From: Enterovibrio calviensis DSM 14347
Lineage (GTDB): Bacteria > Pseudomonadota > Gammaproteobacteria > Enterobacterales > Vibrionaceae
DNA: 64,000 nucleotides
Reading direction: 5' to 3'
Assembly (NCBI RefSeq): GCF_000621165.1
Contig: NZ_JHZA01000007.1
Coordinates: forward strand, 372,001-436,000
Shown here: in pieces, positions 44,341 to 52,970 of the stretch
Position numbering within the stretch: position 1 is the first letter of the stretch
How the letters are laid out: the number at the start of each line of letters is the position of its first letter
Made by a program: the position numbers and the translations under genes
Notes under the pieces: model-generated
Told to the model about the DNA's origin: nothing
The model's input: the letters and a program-made list of their open reading frames with translations, nothing else
The model's database searches: none

Positions 44341-44757
44341 TTAGAAGTAGATACGCAGACCAAGGGAGCCTTCAAGTTTCAACGCGGAATCTTCCTGCCA
44401 GTACCATACGGTTCCTGCTTCGCCGTAAAGTTCTATATTCCCTCGTCCCATGGGTGTTGCTACGCCAACACCCGCCCTTGGTCCCCATTTATGTGTTGAA
44501 TCATCAACCCATTGAAAACCACCAAAGCCATACAAAGAAAGTGGCAGATATTCAGGCCGCGCTAACCAAGGACCAAGATCCCACATGCCATCAATCGCTG
44601 CTCCTTTCTCTTCAATCCCCAAAGAAACTCGCATCGCACTTTGTGACACTGTCACGCCAGACATTGGCGTTCCGAGAAAAACCCCAGCAGAAAAACCTTG
44701 CGACGACGCAGACATCGCTGGCAACAACAGTGCCAGCCCAATGAGATAACGCTTCAT
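44341..44757 (-). CDS. small outer-membrane beta-barrel-like protein, 138 aa
   Basis: A signal peptide (1-18, IGLALLLPAMSASS), then Gly/Tyr/Trp-rich alternating strands (YGFGGFQWVDD, GRGNIELYGEAG) and a C-terminal aromatic Phe (LRIYF), the end signal of outer-membrane barrels. At 138 residues it would form a small eight-stranded barrel. matS-like site 7 lies in it. Not recognised as a named family. Confidence 0.55.
   Translation of the reverse strand: MKRYLIGLALLLPAMSASSQGFSAGVFLGTPMSGVTVSQSAMRVSLGIEEKGAAIDGMWDLGPWLARPEYLPLSLYGFGGFQWVDDSTHKWGPRAGVGVATPMGRGNIELYGEAGTVWYWQEDSALKLEGSLGLRIYF
44643..44655. other. matS-like MatP binding site 7
   Basis: GTGACACTGTCAC matches the matS consensus exactly. 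In the coding sequence of the small barrel protein. Confidence 0.7.
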
Positions 44758-45085
44758 TTTAAATTTCCATTTCTTGTGCCCAACTCAACGTCGAAAGGCA
44801 ACCAAACTCATATCACTAGTGGGATATTAACACTTCTCAGCATATTATCAGTGGCTATTCCGTAAAAGGCCTTATTGGTTACAAAACAATCGCTTCAGCC
44901 TTAAAATTAGCGCCAACGCTCACACCTTTTGCCATTGGTCACAACTGCCATCATCCTTTACACCTTTTTTCCCGTAGTACGTAAACTTATGAAAGAAAAC
45001 TGTCGCTATATAGGTCTTTGTAGCGAGAGATAGTTTTATTGTTTGCTTAACGCACCAGACCAATGCTGACTAATGGAGATCAACA
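44758..45085. other. intergenic region, no gene seen
   Basis: Divergent promoter region between the small barrel gene and msrP. No repeat or clear operator. Confidence 0.5.
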
Positions 45086-46105
45086 ATGCTGATTCGAGTA
45101 CCCAAGAAATCCGAAATAAAAGAGCATGAACTGACTCCAGAGTCTGTTTACCACTCTCGTAGAGACATATTGAAGAAGCTCGGCATTGTGACGGCAACAT
45201 TGCCCTTTGCAGCGCAGAGCCAAGCCAACATCTTTGATATTTTTGGTGGTGATGACGAAAAGAAAGCAGACGTTCTTTTTCAACGGTCAGCATTAACTGG
45301 TCAACCTAGTACTTATGGAGCAGGTCTCCCTCTCACGCCTGAAAACAAAGTACTTACCTATAACAACTTCTACGAGTTTGGCACCGGGAAAAATGACCCT
45401 GTCGACAACAGTCAATCATTCAAGGTTGATCCCTGGAAACTGGAGGTGACGGGGTTAGTTAACAACCCAATCTCGTTAAGCTATGAAGACTTGCTCAAGC
45501 GTTTCACCCTAGAAGAGCGTCTCTATCGTATGCGCTGTGTTGAAGCTTGGTCGATGAACATTCCTTGGATTGGTTTTTCGTTGGGTGATCTCATTAGAGC
45601 CGCAGACCCTCTCGGAAGCGCGAAATACGTGGCCTTTGAGACGCTATACGACCCTAAGCAAATGCCCGGTCAAGCATCTCAATTTGTAGGCGGCGGTATT
45701 GATTACCCCTATGTTGAAGGTTTACGCCTCGACGAAGCCATGAATGATCTCACGCTCCTAAGCGTCGGCTTGTATGGCCAGACCCTTGCCCCACAAAATG
45801 GAGCACCGGTTCGTTTGGTTGTGCCTTGGAAGTACGGGTTCAAGAGCATCAAATCGATTGTTAAAATCCACTTGCTTGAATCCCAACCTGCGACCACATG
45901 GAATCTACTTGCCCGTCACGAATACGGCTTCTATGCCAACGTGAATCCGCAAGTTGACCATCCGCGTTGGAGCCAAGGTTCAGAGCGCTTCATCGGTGAA
46001 GGTTCGATTTTCAGCTCTCGTCGCCAACCGACAGCCATGTTCAACGGCTATCAAGAAGAAGTCGCGAGTTTATATAAAGGTTTGGATTTGAGGTCTAACT
46101 ATTGA
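45086..46105 (+). CDS. msrP: periplasmic methionine-sulfoxide reductase catalytic subunit MsrP
   Basis: A 339-residue molybdopterin enzyme of the YedY class. A twin-arginine signal is present (SRRDILKK at 24-31, then hydrophobic [16 protein letters not shown]). C151 in [14 protein letters not shown] is the Mo-ligand cysteine. It reduces protein methionine sulfoxide in the periplasm with MsrQ as electron donor. msrQ starts inside the stop codon (TTGA at 46102-46105), so they are coupled. The start AGATCAAC has a GGAG upstream (46 bases shorter frames not needed). Confidence 0.94.
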   Translation: MLIRVPKKSEIKEHELTPESVYHSRRDILKKLGIVTATLPFAAQSQANIFDIFGGDDEKKADVLFQRSALTGQPSTYGAGLPLTPENKVLTYNNFYEFGTGKNDPVDNSQSFKVDPWKLEVTGLVNNPISLSYEDLLKRFTLEERLYRMRCVEAWSMNIPWIGFSLGDLIRAADPLGSAKYVAFETLYDPKQMPGQASQFVGGGIDYPYVEGLRLDEAMNDLTLLSVGLYGQTLAPQNGAPVRLVVPWKYGFKSIKSIVKIHLLESQPATTWNLLARHEYGFYANVNPQVDHPRWSQGSERFIGEGSIFSSRRQPTAMFNGYQEEVASLYKGLDLRSNY

Positions 46106-46722
46106 AGCCATTGACAGCAAAGCACATTGTTTGGGTCAAAGCATTAATCCATGGCATCAGCCTGTTGTTTTTCGCCAACCTGGTTTGGTTGGTGTTAAAC
46201 AACAAATTTGGTGCAGATCCCGTTGATGGCATCACACATTACACGGGCATCGCCGCACTCAATACTCTGATGGTTACCATGTTCATAAGCCCAATTGCGA
46301 GATATGCAAAACAAGGGCTGTTGATCCGCTGTCGTCGTGTTGTCGGGCTATATAGCTTCTTTTGGGCAACACTACATTTATTAACCTATCTCGCACTTGA
46401 TTTGACCTTCAGCTTTTCACTGTTAGGCAGTGAAATTCTCAGCCGTCCTTACCTTACCGTCGGCGCGATTTGTTGGGTTATTCTCTTTGCCTTAACAGTC
46501 ACATCGACATCTCGCATACAACGTAAAATGGGGGCAAAATGGCAAAAGCTTCACCATTACGTCTATTTGGCGCTTGTCTTAGCGCCAATCCATTTTTACT
46601 GGTCATCAAAGTCCGAGCTAATTGAGCCAAGCATCTATTTTTTGTTGGCGATTTCTTTACTCGCCGTTCGCTGGAAAACCCTTAAAAGAATCGTATTTCG
46701 GCCTGCCCTCAAGCGAGGATAG
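46102..46722 (+). CDS. msrQ: haem-containing electron donor MsrQ
   Basis: A 206-residue membrane protein with six helices of the ferric-reductase-like YedZ family, carrying His residues for b-type haem (e.g. [35 protein letters not shown]). It transfers electrons from the respiratory chain to MsrP. It starts with TTG at 46102, overlapping the msrP stop, a typical coupled start. Confidence 0.92.
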   Translation: MKPLTAKHIVWVKALIHGISLLFFANLVWLVLNNKFGADPVDGITHYTGIAALNTLMVTMFISPIARYAKQGLLIRCRRVVGLYSFFWATLHLLTYLALDLTFSFSLLGSEILSRPYLTVGAICWVILFALTVTSTSRIQRKMGAKWQKLHHYVYLALVLAPIHFYWSSKSELIEPSIYFLLAISLLAVRWKTLKRIVFRPALKRG

Positions 46723-46836
46723 CCTCACTTTTGAACGCTTCACCACAATTAGGCATCTGAATTAGTGCAAATTTCTATTTTTTGCCATACTTTAGGTAAC
46801 CCTTTGTCGTGAAGCTTGTTTTTGGAGTAGGCTTTT

Positions 46837-47466
46837 TTGCTGGATGAACTTATTTCACAAAGCTTACGAGACTTTCAATTAGACTGTCTCAGTTTCTGTG
46901 AACACCATTATCCAACGATTCATAATCGCGGGATGAAAGAAAGCCATCTCGGTAAGGCATTGGCGCGTCGTATCATGCACTCTTACGATAAGCTAGACAT
47001 AGAAACCACCTGTCGGTCTGTCGAAGAATCCAACACCACCAAGCAGTTGGTGTTTCTCATTGACACCCCTGAACATCAAATCTATATCGTTGCACATCGT
47101 CTCATCAGCGCAAACCTTGCGTGTCGTAAAGCTATCGTTAACGACATGAAGTGGACACTTGACCATCTCGAAGGATCCAATGACAAAGAACGGCGAATCA
47201 TTGTTATCGCTGACCACTGGATCGATCGTTCAGTCGCGAGTAAATCTGTACCCAGTTGGTGGCTGGGACATCAACCTATTCATCAAGCCGATTTTGCCGC
47301 ACAAGGTGTCAAACTTGTCGACGCAGAGCACTCTCTCGCGGGTGATATTGAGGTAGTGTGTGAAATAGCAGGTGGACGACATCGTATCTATCACCCGCTC
47401 CATCGCCAACGAGACGGGTTGCCGCTATATAAATACCTACTGTTAACAGCCACATATCCGTTATAG
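46837..47466 (+). CDS. hypothetical protein, 209 aa
   Basis: A 209-residue soluble protein, His-, Lys- and Arg-rich, with no signal peptide or membrane segment. The TTG at 46837 is assumed as start, with GGAG 10 bases upstream. Segments such as KQLVFLIDTPEHQIYIVAHR and KERRIIVIADHWIDRS show alternating hydrophobic strands, so an alpha/beta fold is probable. Not recognised. It stands between msrPQ and the MATE gene, same strand. Confidence 0.5.
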   Translation: MLDELISQSLRDFQLDCLSFCEHHYPTIHNRGMKESHLGKALARRIMHSYDKLDIETTCRSVEESNTTKQLVFLIDTPEHQIYIVAHRLISANLACRKAIVNDMKWTLDHLEGSNDKERRIIVIADHWIDRSVASKSVPSWWLGHQPIHQADFAAQGVKLVDAEHSLAGDIEVVCEIAGGRHRIYHPLHRQRDGLPLYKYLLLTATYPL

Positions 47467-47545
47467 AGGCTGAAAGACTTCACTCTCGTTGCCGTATTAC
47501 TGCATTCTCAATGAATAGTATTTCACCTTTCACGCCGGAAACGCC

Positions 47546-48904
47546 ATGACCGCCGAAGTAAATGCCAACGATAGCCTCTTGCGTGATGCGCCGATCATAA
47601 ACCTCTTTCTTCGTTATTCACTTCCCACTGTCGCCGCCATGATGGTGACTGGCATCTATGTTGCTGTTGATGGCATGTTCATCGGTCATTTCGTTGGAGA
47701 AGGTGGCCTTGCAGCCATTATGCTCGCTTATCCAATTGGCTCGATCCTATACGCGCTGGGCAACATGATTGGCATGGGTGCGGCATCGTTGGTGTCGATT
47801 CACCTTGGAAGCGGAAATCCTAAATCAGCACAACAAGTGGTGGGCAATGCCTTTTCACTGTCATTGCTAGTCAGTGTTGTCGTTTCTATTTTTGGCGTCA
47901 TATTTTCAAAAGATATTGTTCACGCCTTAGGTGCTCAAGGACATGTCGCCGAAATGGCTGTGACCTATCTGAAATGGTATTTCGGCATGGGAACCTTTGC
48001 CCTCCTCTCTATGGCATTTTCAATTTTGCTAAGAAACGATGGGCAGCCAAACCGCGTCACCGCAATCATGATTTTAGGTGGCGTACTCAATATCTTCTTG
48101 GATTGGGTATTCATTGTTCTTATTCCTTGGGAGCTTAAAGGCGCTGCCATCGCGACCATGCTGTCCCAACTAGTGACGGCGTCACTTTGTCTTTTCCACT
48201 TTTTCCAACCCTCCACTCGTCTTCGTATTACGTGGCAATCGATTGTTATTAAGAGTAAAACCCTCACTGACATTATGCAGCTCGGTGTTCCGGGTTTGCT
48301 TATGTACCTGTATTTATCCGTGGTTCTTACGTTGCACAACATGGCGTTCTTGTCATTAGGCAGCACGATTCATGTGGCGGCCTACGCGGTAGTCAGTTAC
48401 ACAGAAGCATTCTTCTACTTAGCGTTTGAAGGTATCGCTTTGGGTATGCAGCCTATTACAAGCTTTAATCTTGGTGCGAAAAGAATGGACAGGGTGATTG
48501 AAAGTCGCAATATCGCGTTTGGCGCGGCGCTACTTGTCTCCATAACGGGTTTGTTGCTCGTTTATGTATTTCCCGAAGCCGTCATCTACGCATTTGCGGG
48601 AGATAGCCCTGAGCTCGCTGAGGTGACCAAAGAAGGTATGTATTTGTACTTCTGGGGCTTACCGACCGAAGCCTTGTTGCTTGTTGGCGCGATTTATTTT
48701 CAGTCCATCAACCAAGCGACAATTGCCAATTGGTTGACGGGCGGTAAACTGGTCATCATGGCAGTGATGCTTTTTGCCATGACTAAACTCGTCGGCACCA
48801 CGGGCGTTTGGATTTCTCTGGCATGCACTAGCACATTGCTGTTTGTCTGGATGATGTGGAAGCTCTACCAAACACGGCTCTCAACACAGTCAGCTACGCC
48901 CTAG
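47546..48904 (+). CDS. MATE-family multidrug efflux transporter
   Basis: A 452-residue membrane protein with twelve helices in two bundles. MATE features: ..LRYSLPTVAAMMVTGIYVAVDGMFIGHF.. at the N-terminus (about 23-50) and PITSFNLGAKRMDRVIESR (about 307-325), the usual QP..S.N.GA motif. It exchanges Na+ or H+ for cationic drugs. Substrate unknown. matS-like site 8 lies within it. The stop is followed 33 bp later by an AEC transporter. Confidence 0.9.
   Translation: MTAEVNANDSLLRDAPIINLFLRYSLPTVAAMMVTGIYVAVDGMFIGHFVGEGGLAAIMLAYPIGSILYALGNMIGMGAASLVSIHLGSGNPKSAQQVVGNAFSLSLLVSVVVSIFGVIFSKDIVHALGAQGHVAEMAVTYLKWYFGMGTFALLSMAFSILLRNDGQPNRVTAIMILGGVLNIFLDWVFIVLIPWELKGAAIATMLSQLVTASLCLFHFFQPSTRLRITWQSIVIKSKTLTDIMQLGVPGLLMYLYLSVVLTLHNMAFLSLGSTIHVAAYAVVSYTEAFFYLAFEGIALGMQPITSFNLGAKRMDRVIESRNIAFGAALLVSITGLLLVYVFPEAVIYAFAGDSPELAEVTKEGMYLYFWGLPTEALLLVGAIYFQSINQATIANWLTGGKLVIMAVMLFAMTKLVGTTGVWISLACTSTLLFVWMMWKLYQTRLSTQSATP
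48173..48185. other. matS-like MatP binding site 8
   Basis: GTGACGGCGTCAC matches the matS consensus exactly. In the MATE coding sequence (L-V-T-A-S-L codons). Confidence 0.7.
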
Positions 48905-48936
48905 TTATTTTTTCTTTTCATCACTAAGGAGCATGG

Positions 48937-49818
48937 ATGCTCGAAAAAGTCGTCAGTATTCTGTTTCCGGTTTTTGCTGTGGTCATCGCGGGATTCTTTG
49001 TAGGGAAAGGCTTTAAACCCGACATGCGCCATATCAACCGAATCAACATTGATTTAATGGTGCCCTGTTTAGTCTTTACAACACTCTCCGTTATGCCAAT
49101 GGGTGGCGAACAAAACGCGTTGTTTATTGCGGCGGTCATTGCTGTTTTGCTTCCCGGCATACTGATGATACCCGCGTGTAAAATACTCAATATTTCCTAT
49201 AAAACATGGGCGCCACCGCAAATGTTCCGCAACAGCGGTAACCTCGCGATTCCTTTGTTTGGTTATGCGTTTGGCGCCAGTGCCGAAGCACCCGCCATTC
49301 TGCTGTTTGTTGTGTCCATGATGCTTCACATTACGGTTGGGCTGGCACTTCTGAGTAACAGTGAATATCGATTCCACCAGATATTCAAAATGCCCATTTT
49401 GATTGCCGCCCTACTCGCGTTGATGTTTAACTTCAGTGGAATAATCGTTTGGAAGCCGCTGAATGATGGCATGGTACTGGTTGGCAGTGCTGCCGTGCCC
49501 GTGATGCTGATTTCGTTAGGCGTGCAGTTAACAGCCATTCAATGGTCTGGATTGGGTGTGGGCTTGTTGAGCACGGCGCTGAGTTTGGCGACAGGCGCCG
49601 CCAGCTTTGCTGTGATTTACTTTTTCGTTCCTCTCCCGCCAGAACATCTTCGTATGATGCTCTTGTTTGCCATGCTGCCACCGGCGGTGATGAACTTCTT
49701 GTTTGCAGAACGTTTTCAGGTAGGGCCCGACAAAGTGGCTTCGATGGTGCTGTTTGGTAATTTCCTCACCATTGTCACCTTGCCTGCACTGCTCATCGCC
49801 GCTTTTGCATGGTTCTAA
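48937..49818 (+). CDS. AEC-family (auxin efflux carrier-like) transporter
   Basis: A 293-residue membrane protein with about ten helices in two halves. The N-terminal ..LFPVFAVVIAGFFVGKGF.. and the NSGNLAIPLFGYAFG stretch (about 91-105) are typical of AEC permeases, which move organic anions or act with decarboxylases. The ATG is preceded by AAGGAGCATGG, giving a fair ribosome-binding site. It follows the MATE gene by 33 bp and may be cotranscribed. Substrate unknown. Confidence 0.82.
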   Translation: MLEKVVSILFPVFAVVIAGFFVGKGFKPDMRHINRINIDLMVPCLVFTTLSVMPMGGEQNALFIAAVIAVLLPGILMIPACKILNISYKTWAPPQMFRNSGNLAIPLFGYAFGASAEAPAILLFVVSMMLHITVGLALLSNSEYRFHQIFKMPILIAALLALMFNFSGIIVWKPLNDGMVLVGSAAVPVMLISLGVQLTAIQWSGLGVGLLSTALSLATGAASFAVIYFFVPLPPEHLRMMLLFAMLPPAVMNFLFAERFQVGPDKVASMVLFGNFLTIVTLPALLIAAFAWF

Positions 49819-49850
49819 CTCACCCAACCTGACCCAATTTAACTACCGCG

Positions 49851-49893
49851 CCAACACTGGATCTATAAGAGCGATTCTTACTAGATCCTGTGT
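49851..49893. repeat. long hairpin between convergent AEC and SgrR-like genes
   Basis: Arms AACACTGGATCTATAAGA and TCTTACTAGATCCTGTGTT are complementary except for two mismatched or bulged positions, around a loop GCGAT. It lies 33 bp after the AEC stop and 42 bp before the SgrR-like stop. It could act as a terminator without a T-run, or be a small repeat element; no second copy was seen in the window. Confidence 0.6.
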
Positions 49894-49934
49894 TGATACT
49901 GGCGTCGGTTTTGGTTTTGGCGTATTGAAAAAAC

Positions 49935-51653
49935 CTATAGCGCCGGCTTTTTCCAGACAGATTTAAAATCGAACCACCCCACTTTGTTCGACGACACGTC
50001 TTCGAGTTCGCGGCCATCTACCACGCCAAGCCAAATATGAAATAGAGGGATGATTTGCGCCGATTCCACCAGCATTTTACCGATCACTTCCGCATCGAAA
50101 TGCGTCTCGTCGCCAGATCGCCATGCCGTCATTTTGTCAGTAATTTCACTAAACTCCGCCAAAGGCATTGCCGCCGAAAGGTGAGAGAAATTCAATAGCC
50201 AAGGCAAAATTGCATCACTGCGCTTATTGCCTAAACTCATGCCGCATAACCATATATCGACTTTTTTGGCGTGCTTGGGAGACATGATGTCTTCGTATGG
50301 CACAACGTCAATGTCCAAGGTTATTCCGTCCGTAGCGAGAAGCGATTTGAGCGCTTTTGCCATTAATGGAAATAGAGGGTTATCCGATTGGTGTGCCAGC
50401 CTTACTACTTTTTGCTCAGGCGCAGACACATCCGAGTGAGAAACATTGGTGTGAATCCAGCCTGGCAGCAATCCATAAGCATTGGTTAAGCGGTATTCTC
50501 CAATCCCACTTTCTGCCAAATGCGGCAGTAAACGCAACGAAGAAAGGCGATCACTGAGATAGGACGCCCAACGTGGATCTTTAGCAATGCCATTGTTGCG
50601 GTTTAATAACAGGTAGTTACACCCTTCATCTAACGCTAAGCGTTCTTTGGTGCCGCTTTGCAGGATTCCTTGTCTCGAATCGAGGGCCGTGGGATCAAGT
50701 TTGGCCGTAGGCTGTAAATAGCACATAGCAGCGCTATCCAATACCCAAATTTCGATTTCATCCGTCAATGCTCGAAAGCCAAAATACTGATCATTGGCTT
50801 TCAATACTAACTGATGGCTGTTGTTTTCCACTACGCGATATGGGCCAGTACCAACGGGAAACAACTCACTGGTTTTCGACTCAGCCGCTTTCTTTGACTG
50901 AATGGAGGCCATCGGTACCGCTAACGTATCTGGTAAGCGTCGATCGGGGCGTTTTAGATGAAAATCAATCACGTTGTCAGCGGGGGCGTTAATCGAATCA
51001 ATATGTGAAAAATACACATTGTTGCTTAAGGCTTGTAGAGACCAAATGACATCGTCGGTATGTAACAGATTCCCATCATGAAATCGCACCGCTGGCCTGA
51101 GATAGAAACGCCAATGCGTATCAGATAGTGCCTCCCAATGATGAGCGAGATCTGCTTCGACTTGTTCCGTCGATTCATTGAAGCGCGTTAAACCATTGAA
51201 TATCTGAGTGATCAAATGCTGTTCAGAGCGTCGTAGTGGTTTGGCCGGGTTCAAACACGGAAAAGCGCGGTAGTAAGGAAGGCGAATGATTTGCTTCCCT
51301 TCTTGCGTCGATACACCGAGTTGCTCTTGAATCAACTGCGCCAGTTTAGACGCGTCGTTCCCCAGATCCTCAAGGGCGGCATCGAGCTTTCCATCTTTTA
51401 CCCATTTTCTTACGCGCTTCATTTGCAGATCAGAATCACTGCGATGGAATATGAGTTGGCTCTGTTTGCCTCGGCCTACAGCTGGCTCCCAGCTTAACCA
51501 CCCATGTTCTGCCATTTTGCTGAGAACCATACGGGCATTTCGGCGAGTACAACTGAAAATTTCAGCCATATCTTGGAGGTTTGTATCACTGTCTTTGCCA
51601 CCGAAATGGGCATAGACCTTAGAAAACTGAGTTTGAAGACGCTGTCCTGACAT
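49935..51653 (-). CDS. SgrR-like transcriptional regulator
   Basis: A 572-residue protein with an N-terminal SgrR-type winged helix (about 1-110; DTNLQDMAEIFSCTRRNARM, SKMAEHGWLSWEPAVGRGKQS) and a C-terminal periplasmic-binding-like domain of the SBP_bac_5 type (about 140-560; NAPADNVIDFHLKRPDRRLPD). E. coli SgrR regulates sgrS under glucose-phosphate stress; the target here is unknown. ATG 51653 is taken; a TTG seven codons upstream is possible. Divergent from the 51861 gene. Confidence 0.8.
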   Translation of the reverse strand: MSGQRLQTQFSKVYAHFGGKDSDTNLQDMAEIFSCTRRNARMVLSKMAEHGWLSWEPAVGRGKQSQLIFHRSDSDLQMKRVRKWVKDGKLDAALEDLGNDASKLAQLIQEQLGVSTQEGKQIIRLPYYRAFPCLNPAKPLRRSEQHLITQIFNGLTRFNESTEQVEADLAHHWEALSDTHWRFYLRPAVRFHDGNLLHTDDVIWSLQALSNNVYFSHIDSINAPADNVIDFHLKRPDRRLPDTLAVPMASIQSKKAAESKTSELFPVGTGPYRVVENNSHQLVLKANDQYFGFRALTDEIEIWVLDSAAMCYLQPTAKLDPTALDSRQGILQSGTKERLALDEGCNYLLLNRNNGIAKDPRWASYLSDRLSSLRLLPHLAESGIGEYRLTNAYGLLPGWIHTNVSHSDVSAPEQKVVRLAHQSDNPLFPLMAKALKSLLATDGITLDIDVVPYEDIMSPKHAKKVDIWLCGMSLGNKRSDAILPWLLNFSHLSAAMPLAEFSEITDKMTAWRSGDETHFDAEVIGKMLVESAQIIPLFHIWLGVVDGRELEDVSSNKVGWFDFKSVWKKPAL

Positions 51654-51860
51654 AAAAGGGGAACCTAATTTCAACCAAATTGGACGCCGTAACTTCCTAT
51701 TTTACTGAATATTCTTGGAATGCCTACTGTTATACTCGCGCAAAAAACGACCAAACCCCCAATTTGTTTCCTCATTTTTTCTCTTGAGGATTGTTATTTG
51801 GCGCTATAGAGCTATTATCGAGGCTCAACTGCAAGAGGCCGAGCTGGCACAGGAGCAAAC

Positions 51861-52373
51861 ATGAGTGACGCTGCTATTCTTTCCCATTTTCACAAAAAAC
51901 AATTTTGGATGGCGAGCCACGTCAAAAACGCTCAGTTCCCCACACCAGAAAGCATTCAAGGCTTAAATTTCTACAAAGCGTCTGAGAAAAACCCATCCAT
52001 CATTGAGCATCGCGCCAACGCGCCCGTGAATGATAGTTACACATTCTATGCGGTAGATTGTCACCCGCTGATGGTGAGATACGCGCGAACGTTGGCTCAG
52101 AAGTGGCCAGAATCTGAAAGTGCATCATTGCTCGAATTTCTATCACAGCTATCACTCACCGATATTCCAACACCAGATGGCATCAACGTTTCACTGCATG
52201 TCGCAATGCAATCAGGAAAGCCTGTTGCCACAGGCATGATTTTTAGCAGCCTAGAAGATGGCCAATCGGTGGTTGGTTTGTACGACATATTTGGTATGAA
52301 CGATGAAGCCACAGCGACTATGCGTGCTTACTTGGAAGGTCAGACAGACAGCGAAGTGTTAGTTAGCGAATAA
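51861..52373 (+). CDS. hypothetical protein divergent from SgrR-like gene, 170 aa
   Basis: A 170-residue soluble protein with AGGAG (51850-51854) six bases before its ATG. The second half has a beta-alpha pattern (INVSLHVAMQSGKPVATGMIFSS) that may be part of a small alpha/beta or acetyltransferase-like fold, but no diagnostic motif is visible. It diverges from the SgrR-like regulator, so it may be its target. It is followed by a strong bidirectional terminator. Not recognised. Confidence 0.5.
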   Translation: MSDAAILSHFHKKQFWMASHVKNAQFPTPESIQGLNFYKASEKNPSIIEHRANAPVNDSYTFYAVDCHPLMVRYARTLAQKWPESESASLLEFLSQLSLTDIPTPDGINVSLHVAMQSGKPVATGMIFSSLEDGQSVVGLYDIFGMNDEATATMRAYLEGQTDSEVLVSE

Positions 52374-52392
52374 GTGCGGGCAATACCCAAAT

Positions 52393-52424
52393 AAAAAAGC
52401 AGAGCCAAATGGCTCTGCTTTTTT
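52393..52424. terminator. strong bidirectional terminator
   Basis: Perfect 14-bp arms AAAAAAGCAGAGCC / GGCTCTGCTTTTTT, loop AAAT. The T-run and A-run flank it on both sides, so it terminates both strands. Confidence 0.92.
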
Positions 52425-52601
52425 ATTTCAATTCGGTATAGCTGAGACTGTGTTCTACAGTATTCGCTCGTGGCATCTCGGAGACACTAGCACCTGTCAA
52501 ACCATGCTTATGTCTTTGAAATATCACTTCTGCTTTTCAAGCAGATAAAAAGCTGCTGATAAAATAGGCTCAAAAAGTGTGTTTAACAGCAGGCTTTCTA
52601 A

Positions 52602-52679
52602 TTATGCACGTGAAGCGCGTTCTTTCTTTACGATCAAAAATGCAGCAAAGACGAATGCGACGACAAGAATGGTTTCCAC
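52602..52679 (-). CDS. predicted small membrane protein, 25 aa
   Basis: Found on the minus strand: GTG start at 52679 with AAGGAG six bases before it, then M-E-T-I-L-V-V-A-F-V-F-A-A-F-L-I-V, K-K-E-R-A-S-R-A, stop. It is a single hydrophobic helix (residues 3-17) with a basic tail on the C-terminal side (cytoplasmic by the positive-inside rule). Strong Shine-Dalgarno and clean hydrophobic pattern; such short proteins cannot be assigned to a family by eye. It lies in a 597-bp intergenic region with no other gene. Confidence 0.55.
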   Translation of the reverse strand: METILVVAFVFAAFLIVKKERASRA

Positions 52680-52970
52680 AAGATGCTCCTTAAGGGGTTA
52701 GCGCAAAATAATGTTATTTGAATAAGGTCAACAACCATTGGCTGTTTTTTCGGCTGCGAGTATAACCAAAAATCGTTACCAAATCTTGCCAAATGTTAAA
52801 TAAATTCCACCAACATTCGTCTCAAATATGATTTCGTGAGACACCTCAAAAGTGCAATCAGACGCTCATCAAGAATAATCACTAAAAGCGCATGATTTAC
52901 AAAAGATAAAACCCCAGAGTTCACCCATTTAGGCAATTACTCTGAGGTTTTGTATAAATGAATTTTTACA

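Larger units (their letters stand above)
52374..52970. other. 597-bp region with terminator and a very short gene
   Basis: Holds the bidirectional terminator (52393-52424) and the 25-codon frame at 52602-52679. No other gene, operator or repeat seen. A part of it (52700-52900) is AT-rich. Confidence 0.5.

Noticed and set aside
52741-52850. dif-like sequence around AATGTTAAAT
   Set aside because: Only the last bases match the dif right arm; the central and left parts do not. No dif could be found by eye in the window.
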